Origin: Lepidodermella squamata
Taxonomy: Eukaryota > Gastrotricha
Assembly (NCBI GenBank): GCA_047495785.1
Contig: JBLDXI010000011.1
Location: 248,001 to 312,000, forward strand
Direction of reading: 5' to 3'
Length of the DNA: 64,000 nucleotides
A model generated the notes under the pieces. It worked only from the letters and a program-made list of their open reading frames with translations. It ran no database searches and had not been told where the DNA came from. Within the stretch, counting starts at the first letter, position 1. Every line of letters begins with the position of its first letter. Both the position numbers and the translations under genes were made by a program. Shown piece by piece: positions 22,557-34,142 of the stretch.

Positions 22557-25444
22557 TTAGAAGGCAATAAGACCGGCATAGACGTTGATGGCCGCGAAAG
22601 CGAGCCCGGCTACAACGAGCGCGCTCAGGTCGTAGACGCGCGGTTTCGTGAGCTTCAGCGGCAGGTGGTGCGGCGTGACAATCTGCGTCATGGCCTCGTC
22701 GTCGAGGCACACGTACGTACACACGGCCATGTCGTACATGGTTATGGCGCCGGTGAGGGCGGTTAGCAGCAAAATGTACTCGGCGAATAGAATGTTCTGC
22801 GACGTTTGCGGCACGCCCTCGAGCACGTCCGACTGCGCGACGATGAGCGCGAGCAGGATGGTGCTGCAGAACACGGAGCGGTCGGCCGAGTTCGGCTGCA
22901 TGATGAACGAGCCGAAGACGAGCGAGACGAGGATGTAGCACGGCACGAGCAGGTTGATGAGGTAGTGGCGGGGGTTGCGCGCGAACGACAGGCACGCGAT
23001 GCCGTAGCTCGCGGTGCCGTTTTTTCGCGTCATCGAACGGTCTTGTTTTATCCGTTGAACCTAAATCCGTTGAATTTCGTAAAAATATTTCAATTTTTTA
23101 ATTTAAACTTGATTTTTAAATTTTACATATTTAAATTGATGAATTTTTTGAATATTCAATTTTTTAATTATCAAAATTGAAAGAGACTAGGAATTTATAA
23201 ATTTTTGAAATTACTCAAGTTGAATGGAATGGTTGAATTAAAAAATTAAATTTGAATTTTTCAATTTCAAGAATTGAAATTTCGGTTCTTCCCGTGTCAT
23301 GAAACTATTTCAGACATTTTTCGATTTTTTGTCCCATTTTCTCACCTTAGTCGTAAATTGCCAAATGCCTTCGGAATCTGAAAGTTGAGTCGTATCGACA
23401 ATAATGCGGCCGAATGTGACGAATTCAGGCGGTTCCTCGATTAAAAATGTGAAATCGCAATCCTGGGAGTCGAACGGGAATTTTCGCAGGTTGAGGTAGC
23501 ATTTCGAATCGAAATTGCCCAACCGAGTCCAGTGGAAGTAAAGCGTCCGGTTGGGCCGCGTTGGCACGTACATGACCTGCATCGACTCGGGCAGGCCCTC
23601 GATGAACATATCCGTCGAGCTGTTGGCAAATAAAACCTAAAAAACAAATAATAAAGAAATCGATTTTCAATTTTCAAAAATTTACTGAACTCAAAACTCT
23701 TATAATAATTTGGATTTAATAAAAAAATTTAAAATTTCTTCCGAATTTTTCAAAATTTCAAAATTTAAATTTTGTTATAGTGTGAGAATTTCTTTCAAAT
23801 TTTAAAAATCATTGGACAATTTTCCTCAATTTTCCTATATTTCTATTTTACCTGCGGCCGCCAGACGTTTTTTGTATCTGGCGCCAGAACTCGTTCGTGC
23901 TCCTCAACACCCGGCGCCGTGTACTCAGCATTGCACGAGTTGACCTCCCACTGCAGGTACAGCGACCCGAGCACCGAAATCTGCTCCGTCATCGCGTCAA
24001 TCGACCGCAGTCGCTCAACCGTGAAAACGACGTGAATTTTCGTGCCATACTCTGGCGACCTCACGTCCGGCTCAATGAACGGGCACTTGATCAGGTCATC
24101 CACCTTAACCAACGGGTGAATGTTGCCGTCGATCATAGCCGGGATAGGTATGACATTTGGGTCGTCGTCTTCTTCGATTATCGGCAATTTCGGTCGATAA
24201 ATCAATCGATAAGATAGTAATTTTGCCACTGTTGCATCGCCATCTGCGCCTAAATGGCCGGCGAATCGCAGTTTTGTACCACCGGAGGTGAGAATTTTAC
24301 CGACACCGGGTAAGCTTTCGCCATTGAAACACATCGCTGAGACATAAGAGTTGTCAGGTCGCTTCAAAAAAGCTCCAACCTATAATTCAAAATTAAAATT
24401 AAAATTTTCAATTTTAAAACTTTCGAAATATTAAAAAAAATCAAAATTAAAATTTTAATTTATTACACAAAATTTGAAGCTTGGAAGATTTTAACAACAT
24501 TTTCAAAAATTTACCGTGAGTTGATCTGCCGCAAGTTGAATGACGAGCCGAACCGAGGTCGATCCAGTATCGGGGAAAATTTCCGGGCTTCCGCAGCCAG
24601 GCTCCGACGATAGGGTCGAATTACCGGGCATTTGGGTCATTTCCTTCAATTGCTCCGGCGAATATGTGACAAATAGCTGCCCATTTGGCATCAATTGCTG
24701 CCAGAATGCCAGGCCGATCAGCCCGGTGTACGAGTCGTAGTACTCGCCTGCTGTTGCGGAATAGCCGAAGGAGATTCGACCCGATGATAGGAGGAAGCCG
24801 AACCAGCCGAATGACCCATTAGCTCGATAATTTGAAACCAGGTCAAGTTCAAACCGCAAATCGGTTGATTCTTGATTTATGACCTAAATAAGACACATAC
24901 GTTCAGCCGAAGCAATAAAAAGAGCATTGAAAATCTAAGAAAACTTGAAAAACGAAAAATTCATAAAATAAACGAAGAAATTCAGGAAAATAAATGAAAA
25001 AATTAGGAAAAAGGGTCTAAGAACCTACTTCGAAATTCGCCCTGTGGAAAACCGAGAAATGAGGATAAATTGAAAAATCTGAAAAATTGACAAATTTCGG
25101 GCGATAAATCATAAAAAAAATTGCATAGGATGAATTCAGCTCTCAGCCGTTTTTTTCTAGTAATTTCTTCAATAAATGCCTCTTACGCCGTGAGAAGTTG
25201 CTGCGCCATACGAAGCATTTGCCATAAGAGTCAACCGATAGGCCGTTCCTTGCCTTTCCGCATTTCCGAAAACGCTGAAATGCGCCTGTGGCACGCTGGA
25301 ATTCGCGTCGAAAAACGACAGAGTCGGCAGATATTCCGGTGGTTCCACGTCGTAATTTTCAGGTAACGGCAGCAGGTCAAGCGAAAGCGATTGCGCGTAA
25401 TTAACCCGGCAAATCGATAGCAGCACAAAGGCAGTGATCAGCAT
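22557..25444 (-). CDS. Cys-loop receptor B with lectin-like N-terminal domain, 649 aa, five exons
   Basis: The exons are 25187-25444, 24515-24883, 23852-24379, 23346-23636 and 22557-23060; every intron is phase 0 and GT-AG. It starts with a signal peptide (MLITAFVLLSICRVNYA). Residues about 20-240 form the extra domain: LPLPENY, LSFFDANSS, a YGAATS motif, NGSFGWFGFLLSSG, YYDSYTGLIGLAFW, EPGCG and GADGDATVAKL. The ligand-binding domain follows from IPIPAMIDGN and DLIKCP through VWRPQ to a canonical Cys-loop (C-x13-C with FPFDSQDC). M1 has NLLVPCYILV; M2 has DRSVFCSTILLALIVAQSDV. The M3-M4 loop is short. An acidic residue at -1' suggests a cation channel. The last exon is clearly GC-richer than the rest. 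It is the best compact model of the array. Confidence 0.88.
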
Positions 25445-26090
25445 TTTTCAGAAATCTGATCCTAATTAGGGATCGAAAAGTATTAAGACATCTTTTTATG
25501 CCGTCAAAAATCTGTCTCGGCCGCAGATCTCTCTCGAGGTTTTGGTGTGTTGTTATTAGCTCCGCAGTTTTTATTACGCTAATGCATAGCTGCTATAAGT
25601 ATCGAAAGTGAGGATGGGCAGGCGAATCATGGGGCCTGCTAGAAATAATAATCATAACGCGCGTGTTATGCTGAGATAACAAGGCGTAGGTGCTGCTTTT
25701 GCTGCCGTGTTTTACCGCTTTGTACCCGGGCGGCGGTATAATTCTACCGAGTTATGAATGCAACATATAACAAGACTAATCGCCGGCATCGATTCGTTCC
25801 TGTCAGCATACAAAAATAAGCAAAAAACCCCTGAGAAATCAGCTGTAGCCGACAATTAATCGTTCTTCGGCTTTTTATAATTGGAGAAGAGGGACTTTTT
25901 GCTCGGATGCGGGATGGTTCTGGGGGTCAGTGTGATAGTTTTGGAAAATCGACCTCATTCAATCCGTTCGCAATTTATGTCCGAATAGCGTCATTTTTTA
26001 TTACCAATCTTTATTACATCGATATTTTTTTTCGCGGGAAAGCTTCTGCCTACAATAGAAACAGAACACAATAGAAAACGTATATTTTAT
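25445..26090. other. Intergenic between receptors B and C
   Basis: No gene was seen; the promoter of B is presumed here. Confidence 0.5.
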
Positions 26091-28492
26091 TCAACGCAAA
26101 GCAACATAGCAAGCGTAGCAAGTGATAAAGACGAAAATGAGAATAGCGATTGAAAAAGCGACGAAATCGTAAAATCGAGCTTTGCTGATTGGCGGAATGC
26201 CGAAGGGCAGCCTCATAATTGTGTCGCCTTTTCGATTTGCGACCATGGTGCTCGCAGCCATTTCATATGTCGTAATCGCAGCTGTTAGGCCAGTTAGTTG
26301 CAGGATGTAGTCGGCGAACAGGATTCGCTGCGAGGTTTTCGGAATTCCTTGTAACACGTCTGATTGTGCGACGATGAGGGACAGAAGTGAGGTTCCGCAG
26401 AAGATTGCTCGAATTGGCAGGCGAGGTGGCATGACGAATGATCCGAAGGCTAGAGCGACAACGATAAAGCAGGGTACAAGAAGGTTTACGAGGTAGTGTG
26501 AGGGATTTCGCGCGAAGATCAGAGTTGCTGTTGCATAGCTCATCGAGCTGTTTTTGCGCAGAATTGAAGACATGTTACCGCTGCGGATCGCAGAGTTTTC
26601 GAAGTGCCAAACGCTGTATGACGGGCCCAGATTCTGACTACCTGTGAATCACAAAAAACCTGTTATTCTACAAAAATCACGAGAAATTTGAATAAACGTG
26701 CATAATTTGCATATTTATGAATATTTATGTATATTACACTCTAGTTTGCACATTCCGATTGAATTTGCATAATTTATTTGTGAGCTGCTCCCAACTAATT
26801 TACATATTAATTAGCATATTAGACTAATTTGCATATTCGAAAAAATATGCATACTTTTGTGTAATTAGCATATCCGTACAACAATAGCTGAATCCAAGCA
26901 ATACTGAAGTTCTTTGAGCTTCCAGTTATGAATTTTGGGCCAAATTATTGATTCACCCCATGATGAAAGATAACTTTACCTAGATAGAGACCTCCGAACG
27001 TCAGATATTCGATAGGCTCGTCGATCTTGAACGTAAACTCGCATTGCTGCGTATCGAATGGGAACTTCCGCAAATCCAATCGACATTTCGAGCTGAACAC
27101 CCCGAATCGTGTCCAGTGGAAATAAAGCGTTCGATTCGGTCTCGTTGGTATGTACAGAATCTGCATAGCCTCTGTCGCCCGTTCCTTCCGATCAACCGCA
27201 TTCGGGCTCGGTTGGGAGGAGACAAAGGGGAACAGAGGTCGCCACAGTGGAGCGGGAAAAGGGCCTAGAAGCCGTTCACGGTCGTCAAACCCCGGCGCAG
27301 TGTAGTTCGAATCGCAATTTGTGACCTGCCACTGTAGATATGCTGACCCCCAAACAGCAATCTGCTGCTCCATCACATCGATTGAAATCAATCGATCGAT
27401 TGTGAAGGTTAAGTACAATTTCGAGCCGATTTCCGGGGATCGGACGTGGCTTTGAATGTAGGGGCATTTCAACAAGTCGTCAATGCGAATTTGGGGGCGA
27501 ATGTTGCCATCAAACGGTTTTGGCATAGGGAAACCTGTGACCTCATCGACTTCATCTAAAATCGCAATATGTGGGCCATAGACAGTAGGCATGAATTCGA
27601 AAACGGAGAGCTTTGAGATTCGAACTGCGCCGCGGTAGCCATTGAGACCAGCCAAATGGAGTTTCACCTCACCTTTGCTCAACATATTGGTCATTCCGTT
27701 TAGGTAAGCCTTGACAGATGAACAAGTAGCATTCTCTTCGATATCCGAGCCATTCAAACGGAAAACAGCGACCTTTAAAAAATAAAAGGAATTAAGGGCA
27801 AAGCTTGGGCTTGTTTAAACCTCAAAATGGTCTCTGAAGCACTGAACAGCCATTCTGTATCGAATTTTGCCAGAATAATCGAACAGTGATAAAGCAGAAA
27901 CCATGACATCACCAGGGAAGGGCAGCATCCTAGCATCGAGCTCTTCTTCATAGTTAACGTACAGCGCTCCCTTCGGTGCCAGTTTCTGCCATATGGCGAG
28001 ACCACGTAGTCCGGAAAAAGCGTCATAGAACGTAGCCTTGGGCCCTGAGTAGCCGTAGAACAGTTTATTGGTTGCCAAAACAACGCCAAACCATCCAGAA
28101 GAGCCGTTATCCGATCCATAATTTGCTTCTATGTCGACTTCAAGTCGGAATCCGAGAGTCATTTCATCGAAATTCTGGTGGAAAAAGGAAAATAAACAGG
28201 TATTAACTCTGATTTTTTGTCATAAAACCTGCTTCGAAGTTAACGAGCCGTAGTAAGCTTGATCTAGATGCGTAAGGATGCATCCTGATTTCGCTGTTGA
28301 AGTTGCACCGCCAGAAATCAGGAATTTATCGCCAGAGCATGATTTGTTATTCGAGTCAGGAAAAGACGACTTTTCAAGGTATATCGATTTCAGGCGAGGG
28401 TCGGCTGGTAAGCGAATCAACCTTGGGTCAGGTTGGTTCTCCGCTGCTGCTGATGTTAGGTGAAGCAGAAGAAAAATAGCGCCGGTTAACAT
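26091..28492 (-). CDS. Cys-loop receptor C with lectin-like N-terminal domain, 653 aa, four exons
   Basis: The exons are 28229-28492, 27821-28174, 26980-27772 and 26091-26641 (introns phase 0, 0, 1). The signal peptide is MLTGAIFLLLHLTSAAA. The extra domain shows NGSSGWFGVVLATNK, YDAFSGLRGLAIWQKL and GLNGYRGAVRISKL. The ligand-binding domain has DLLKCP, AVWGSAYLQW, the Cys-loop CRLDLRKFPFDTQQC and FGGLYL. M2 is IRAIFCGTSLLSLIVAQSDV: the usual acidic -1' residue is replaced by Ile and the 20' residue is Gln. The intron found in B after WRPQ is absent here, and a unique 15-20-residue insertion (SSQPSPNAVDRKERA) replaces the FANSS motif. These changes suggest altered conductance or an accessory-subunit role, which is an inference. 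Confidence 0.85.
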
Positions 28493-28839
28493 TTCTTCTA
28501 TTTCGTGGTGTTTGTCCTAATGTGTTGGTAATGTGGATTGGAAAATGCGTTCGATATCGGCAATCTCACGGGAATTCCCCAAGTCATTACATTTTTTGAA
28601 ATAATTAGAAAAATAGAAGAACACTGACATCAGTCTCTTTTATTACATCTCGGTGCTAAAAAATGCGCCCTACAAAAAATGGTCACAAAAATTGAGGAGT
28701 CGAGATTCCTAGGAAAATAGGCCTATATATTGAACAAATTGAAAATCTTAGGCTAATGAAGGAAGACTCATCACGACTTGATAATGCAGACAGTCATTTA
28801 AATATAACATTGAGTTTGTTATAGTTCTGTTCGGTTTCA
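28493..28839. other. Intergenic between receptors C and D
   Basis: Short AT-rich spacer, no gene seen. Confidence 0.5.
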
Positions 28840-31334
28840 CTATGTTGCAGCCCAACAGTCCCAGAATGCAATGCAGACAGAATAAAAATTGATACCACCA
28901 AACAGCAAGCAGAGGCAGATGAAGGCGACCAAGTCGTAGAATCGCGCAAGGGTCATCGGAGGCAGATTAGCTCGGTGGATGCATTCCTGCGTCTCTTTCA
29001 CGTGAGAACTCAAATAGGAACAAACGGCCATGTCGTACATGACAACGATACTCGTCAGTCCGGTTAGCATGAGGATGTAGTCTGCGAATAGGATTCGCTG
29101 CGAGTTCTTTGGAACTTCCTCCAGAACATCGGATTGAGCGACGACCAAGGCGAGTAGGATAGTTCCGCAGAAGACGGCTCTGTTCGATTCATTGGGCAGC
29201 ATGAGGAAGGAACCGAATACTAGCACGATCAGAATGTAGCAGGGTACCAATAGATTTATGAGGTAGTGGCCCGATTTTCGGGCGAAAACTAGGCGGGCAG
29301 TTGCGTAGCTTGATGTGCCATTCCTCCGAGTCAACGATTTCACCTGAGAGGATTGCAAAATTCGGATTATTTGTTTCCTAGACTTGAATCTGAGAGAGAA
29401 ATCTGGGTTTCACTTTGAGGCCTCAAAACTGGATTTCTCTAAGAATATGAAAGGAAGTCGAAAGGGGAGAAAATGAGGAAAATATAGAGCTTAGAAGTTT
29501 TGAACCTCCAATACACTTTGAACAAAAATTACAAAAAATGTGATCTTACCTTCCCTGTTTCAGATCTCGCAGCGATAAAGGTCCAAACACCTCGCGAAGA
29601 GCCCAGGCCCTCAGTGTTCAGTATCAAATTTCCAAAGGATACATATTCATACGGCTCTTCGATCTGGAACGTGAAATCACACTCCTGCCTATCAAACGGA
29701 AATTTCCTCAGGTCCAGAAAGCATTTCGAATTGAAAATGCCCAGTCGAGACCAGTAGAAGTAAATGGTTCGATTAGGCTGCGTAGCCAGACAGACAGCTT
29801 CCATCCTATCGACAAAATGACCACGACCGCCTGCGTCCAGTGTGTTAGTCAGTAAGATGTCAGGCCGCCATAATTCGTAAGGGTCCGGCACGTGAACTCG
29901 TTCGTCGTGTTCCACGCCGTGGGCTGTAATATTGGCATCGCAGGTCGTGACTTGCCACTGCAGGTAGAGAGTACCCCACACTGAGATGAATTCATTCAGC
30001 GAATCGATGGTTCGAAGTCGCTCGATGGTAAAGGTCAAGAAAATCTAGCCAAAATTACGATTATTAACCAAAGAGGTCTCAATTCTTAACTTACCTGTGT
30101 GTCCATATCCGGAGAGCGAATTCCAGGCCTAACATAGGGGCAGCTTAGTAGATCTTCGACTTCAATTAACGGAATCATATGGCCATCGATTATGGCCGGT
30201 ATTGGGATTGCTATATCTTCTTCCTCCTCAATAGTCGCTATCAATGGGTTGCTTTCAACTTCGCTGTTGAGTTTCGAACTTCGAATCGTGTCATTCGCCG
30301 GCATTTGAAAGGCGAGTAGCTTCGAAACAGCGATATCTCCCAGTTCGCCGTGATTGCCAACCATCCGAATCTTGACCAAATCCGTCCACAAAATCGAACC
30401 GAGACCCGGGAAGTGTTCCAGCTCGAAACAAATCGCTAACGAGTAGTTTCGGCTAGTTTCATTATACCTAGCCAACGCGACTGAAACGTAGTCGCCATGG
30501 CAGTGGATGATCATTTTGTAGATTGAATGCCCGCTGTCTGACATGAAGTCTTCAGTTCCGCAACTAGGGGCGGAAATGCGGCTGCCGCGGCCTGGGATTG
30601 GCGCGACATCGGTCATTTGTTCCTTGGAGTAGGTGAGGTAAACCCGCCCATTAGGCGCCAAGCGTTGCCAAACTGCTATGCCGAGAAGCCCAGCGAAGGA
30701 ATCGTAGTGCTCAACTGAAGAAGAAGAGAAGCCTACAGAACAGAAAATTTTGCATTTAAAATTCGGAATTATATTGGGAATGTCGACCAAGCAAGTAAAT
30801 TGATTTTATTTTTATTTTTAGGTTATTTGAATTAAATTGAGATTCAAAATATTATTTTGTTAATTCGAAAGTTGAAAACCTTTCACCCTTACTGTAAAAA
30901 ACTCGGCCAGATGATAGCAGCAGGCCGAACCATCCACTTGAGCCATTTGTCAGGTAGTGACTTTCGATATCAACTTCTATTCGAAAATTCTGCGTAGTGG
31001 CATTAATTCTCTAAAAAAAACATAATTTTCTAATTTTAAGCAAATAAATTTACACGGTTTTTACGTGAACTGACGTTGCAGCGCCGTAGCATGCGCTCGC
31101 ATTCTGAGCCCGCGTTAATTTGAGCCCACTCAACGAGTAATTGGCCGCCCCTGATAGGCTGTACTTCGGCCGAGTCGCTGCGTCCTGCTGCTCCCAGTAA
31201 ATCGATTGATTAAACGATAAATGCTGCATGAGATAGGGCGCAGCTTCATAGCTCCCAGGTAGTGGCAGCAAATCTGCAGCCAGGGACAGCCCTAATGCAC
31301 CTATTACTAAGAACAAACTGAGTGTCCTCGTCAT
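28840..31334 (-). CDS. Cys-loop receptor D with lectin-like N-terminal domain, 674 aa, five exons
   Basis: The exons are 31065-31334, 30893-31010, 30095-30732, 29550-30044 and 28840-29343. The start at 31334 (MTRTLSLFLVIGALGLSLA) is chosen over an in-frame ATG at 31400 because it gives a clean signal peptide. The extra domain has CYGAATS, NGSSGWFGLLLSSGR, HYDSFAGLLGIAVWQRL and PGLGSIL. A longer acidic linker (IEEEEDIAIPIP) leads into DLLSCPYVRPGIRSP. The Cys-loop is CFLDLRKFPFDRQEC. M2 reads NRAVFCGTILLALVVAQSDV: Asn replaces Asp at -1'. The second exon is 118 nt and ends in phase 1, exactly as in E and F. Confidence 0.87.
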
Positions 31335-31756
31335 TTTGAGGGTGCAGATTTTTTTTAAGCCAAATGTAGCCGAGTAATGTGTGCGTGATAAAATGGACAC
31401 TCGGCGAGACGCACTTCGCGTCCCACTGGGCCGCTCACTGGCTATCTATGCAAATTGGAACTGCGCTTTTGTTCATCTTCCTTCTCAGCACATCGATAGT
31501 CATGTATCCAGTGTCCCTGAGGGGCAGCATTAAATGAAAATTCAGAAGCAAGACTGAAATTAGAAGTACTCATAAATGCGATGCCCATTACAGCTTGAAC
31601 TGAAAATAAGTTTCCAAGGTAAATTCCAATTTTATTCAATAAAAAGGGACATTTTCCCTTATTAATATGGAAAAACGCATCGTTGGTCTAATAGTTCCGC
31701 TTTTAAAGCAGCATCTGTCTCTGATCTGTCTCTTCCATCGTCATTTTCTTGAACCT
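31335..31756. other. Intergenic between receptor D and the membrane-protein gene
   Basis: Holds the promoter of D and the 3' flank of the 31757 gene (AATAAA-like on the minus strand near 31640). No other gene was seen. Confidence 0.4.
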
Positions 31757-32968
31757 TTAGCTTGAACCCAAGCTGTTCAAGGGGACATTGTTTTGCGTTG
31801 TTGACCCCATGCACAAATCGTTGCAACACCGAAACCTGTGCATAGCCAGATCGATAGCGAACGTTACAGCAATCAGCCACGAAAGCACAATCTGATTTGC
31901 ATCACTCATAACAGCCACGCTCAACACAATCGAAATCGTCAGCACCAGAAGCAAGCAAAACACACTGACAACTAGATCCACATTCATCTCCCTGCGAGAT
32001 GAATAAAATCGCGAGAAAGGCTTAGCTACAATCAATAGCAGAATCAAAGATAAGAAGTAGCCCAAAAACAAAACTGGCATTTCCGATATAGCCTGCAAAA
32101 TTTGCTGTCTGTAAATTCTGGGTTTAGGGTTAACAGCAATTGAAGCGATGAAACTCTTGTTGTAAATTTCCTGATAAAATATCTGGGAGATAATTAGTGG
32201 AATTATAATAAGTGTCAGCATCTTATAAATTATCGAAATTATCGGACCAATGGCGTGGAATTTTTCCCGGTAAATCGAGAGTCTCGGATCAACAACGCTA
32301 CGATCCACAATGCCGCCGTGCCACTTTGTCAAACAGGCCAAACAAAGGAACAGGATGAAAATTGCGGACATGACAAAAGCTGCGGCAATTTGAGTCAAAA
32401 GCAATCCAGCGTGATATCCCTCAATGTCTTTCACCAGAGAAACTACCAGGGTTGTACCAGTCATTAGGATTACCATGAAATTGGCTATGTAGAGCATCTG
32501 CACTTTCAGTATCGTTTTCCCTTCTGTGATGAACCACATGGAGGCGATGTGTACTGAGAAAATCGCATTCAGGATCGAGCCAATGATCGACGGTAGAATG
32601 ATGTTAAAATCGTTGAAACACTCCTCGTAGCATCGATATTTCGATGGCGTAATTCGGAAAATGTAATCGCACGACGTAATGCAGTCTGAATTTGTGAAGA
32701 ATAGACAAGCGACGGCGATGATCAGGACTGGATGGCTGAGGCTGAAAAGGCAGTGCAAAAACTTAACAATCTGAATCTTGCGCGTTCTTTCGAACAGCGG
32801 GATTTTATCCTCATGCAGCTCCGGGTTGGCTGGTTTAAAAGCTTGGATGAGAATCGGCGCCGGCAGGGCCGACGCGGCATGGTAGCTAGGCGGGGGCTCA
32901 TCGTAGATCTTGGCATCATAACTTGGAGGCGCCTCTTCTGGAATGGGTGGTGTAGAGCGGGTTTCCAT
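31757..32968 (-). CDS. Eight-pass membrane protein with PPxY-containing proline-rich N-terminus, 403 aa, intronless
   Basis: The start at 32968 (METRSTPP) matches the starts of the two paralogues, each preceded by an A-rich leader; an in-frame ATG 24 bases upstream is less likely. Residues about 1-70 are cytosolic-looking and proline-rich, with PPSY and PPPSY motifs (potential WW-domain or NEDD4-type ligase sites). About eight hydrophobic helices follow, the first as FLHCLFSLSHPVLIIAVACL. An extracellular loop after helix 1 carries CITSC and CYEEC (paired C-x3-C). I do not recognise the family. Paralogues lie at 43613-44815 and 46488-47732. It is transcribed away from receptor E, mirroring the F/43613 pair. 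Confidence 0.85.
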   Translation of the reverse strand: METRSTPPIPEEAPPSYDAKIYDEPPPSYHAASALPAPILIQAFKPANPELHEDKIPLFERTRKIQIVKFLHCLFSLSHPVLIIAVACLFFTNSDCITSCDYIFRITPSKYRCYEECFNDFNIILPSIIGSILNAIFSVHIASMWFITEGKTILKVQMLYIANFMVILMTGTTLVVSLVKDIEGYHAGLLLTQIAAAFVMSAIFILFLCLACLTKWHGGIVDRSVVDPRLSIYREKFHAIGPIISIIYKMLTLIIIPLIISQIFYQEIYNKSFIASIAVNPKPRIYRQQILQAISEMPVLFLGYFLSLILLLIVAKPFSRFYSSRREMNVDLVVSVFCLLLVLTISIVLSVAVMSDANQIVLSWLIAVTFAIDLAMHRFRCCNDLCMGSTTQNNVPLNSLGSS

Positions 32969-34142
32969 TTTTACAGTATTTTTGAGAGCCAAGGGCCGAG
33001 TAGCTTTTGTAAGCTAGGTATTTGCTTGGAAAATGAAAAAATGTTCTCACTGATAAGAAAGGGAACGTGCCGTTCTTATCGATATCAGGTGTTAAAAAAA
33101 GCAATAAATGGTGGGTTTTAAGATCGTATCAAGATTAGGAGTCTCCATGAAATTTGATTCCGTTATCGAGATTATCGAGACTACGGCTCAACTCGGCACA
33201 TAACCTTTTTTCTGTTTCGGTGTAGCTTAGGCCAATCTAGGATATAATTCTAATCTTGAATGGATACCCCTAGTTTGATTGTAAGGGCTTGAAAACTCAA
33301 AGTCCGACTATGGGTTCTCTTCAATTGCAACTCCTCGGTGTTGGTGTGGATTTTTAGCTAATAACCTTCGTAACGTGGTTAAGCCATTTTCTGACCTGCA
33401 AAGTAATCAGGTCTCTTAAACCAAAACACATGTGCCATTAAATGTGCACACAACGTGGTGTGGGGCATTTTTTTGTCGCTCTGATTGCCATTCGAACTCA
33501 CGGACGTGTTTTCAAAATCAATTTACATGTGAAAACACATGTGTTATTTTTAATTACTGTTTTCGGGGCCCTAATAAATTGAGCTGCGCAGCTGTGCTTC
33601 TAATAAATGCATCGCCAGCAACATCTGGTGCTTACGCATCCTATTGGAAGCCATTTTTCATTTGACAAAAAAGATATAATTATTAGTGATTTTTCGGCCC
33701 TATTCCGATAAATTTGATTCGCTCCGATACGATATTTTCATGCGCCGGCTGAAATCGCTTATCCAGGGTGGGTAACTGAAATACCAGCCGGTTTATCGAC
33801 GTCACTGATTTATCAGCTGAACATGAGGAATAAATCAAAGTTTTGTAAATGTGTGTTTCGAAATGTAAAAACGGCATTTTTGTGAAAATGAAGAAACTTG
33901 GTGTAAATACGTATATAAAAAATACGATCCGAGTGGCTATATCTTCTGTGCTCACATAAGTAAGCGTCGAATTTATTTTGATTTCTGGTTCACAAATGTT
34001 GCGGTTGATGGTGTTTATTCGATAATAGCTGTCGGCAACATGTAGAAACGCCATGATATTTAAGAATTGTTGTTCACACTTGAGAGCTAGTCATATAACT
34101 TACCACCATTGCTTTATATTTTTAAATTTGATACGAAGCGGA
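32969..34142. other. Intergenic between the membrane-protein gene and receptor E
   Basis: Only weak open frames occur here (one of 123 codons at 33683-34054 on the minus strand has no paralogue or signal). A short palindromic block, ACATGTGAAAACACATGT, lies near 33523. Confidence 0.45.

Noticed and set aside
22513-22995. 160-codon His/Arg/Ala-rich minus-strand frame
   Set aside because: Out-of-frame reading of the GC-rich last exon of receptor B.
33683-34054. 123-codon minus-strand frame between the membrane gene and receptor E
   Set aside because: No signal peptide, paralogue, splice context or recognisable motif; compatible with chance.
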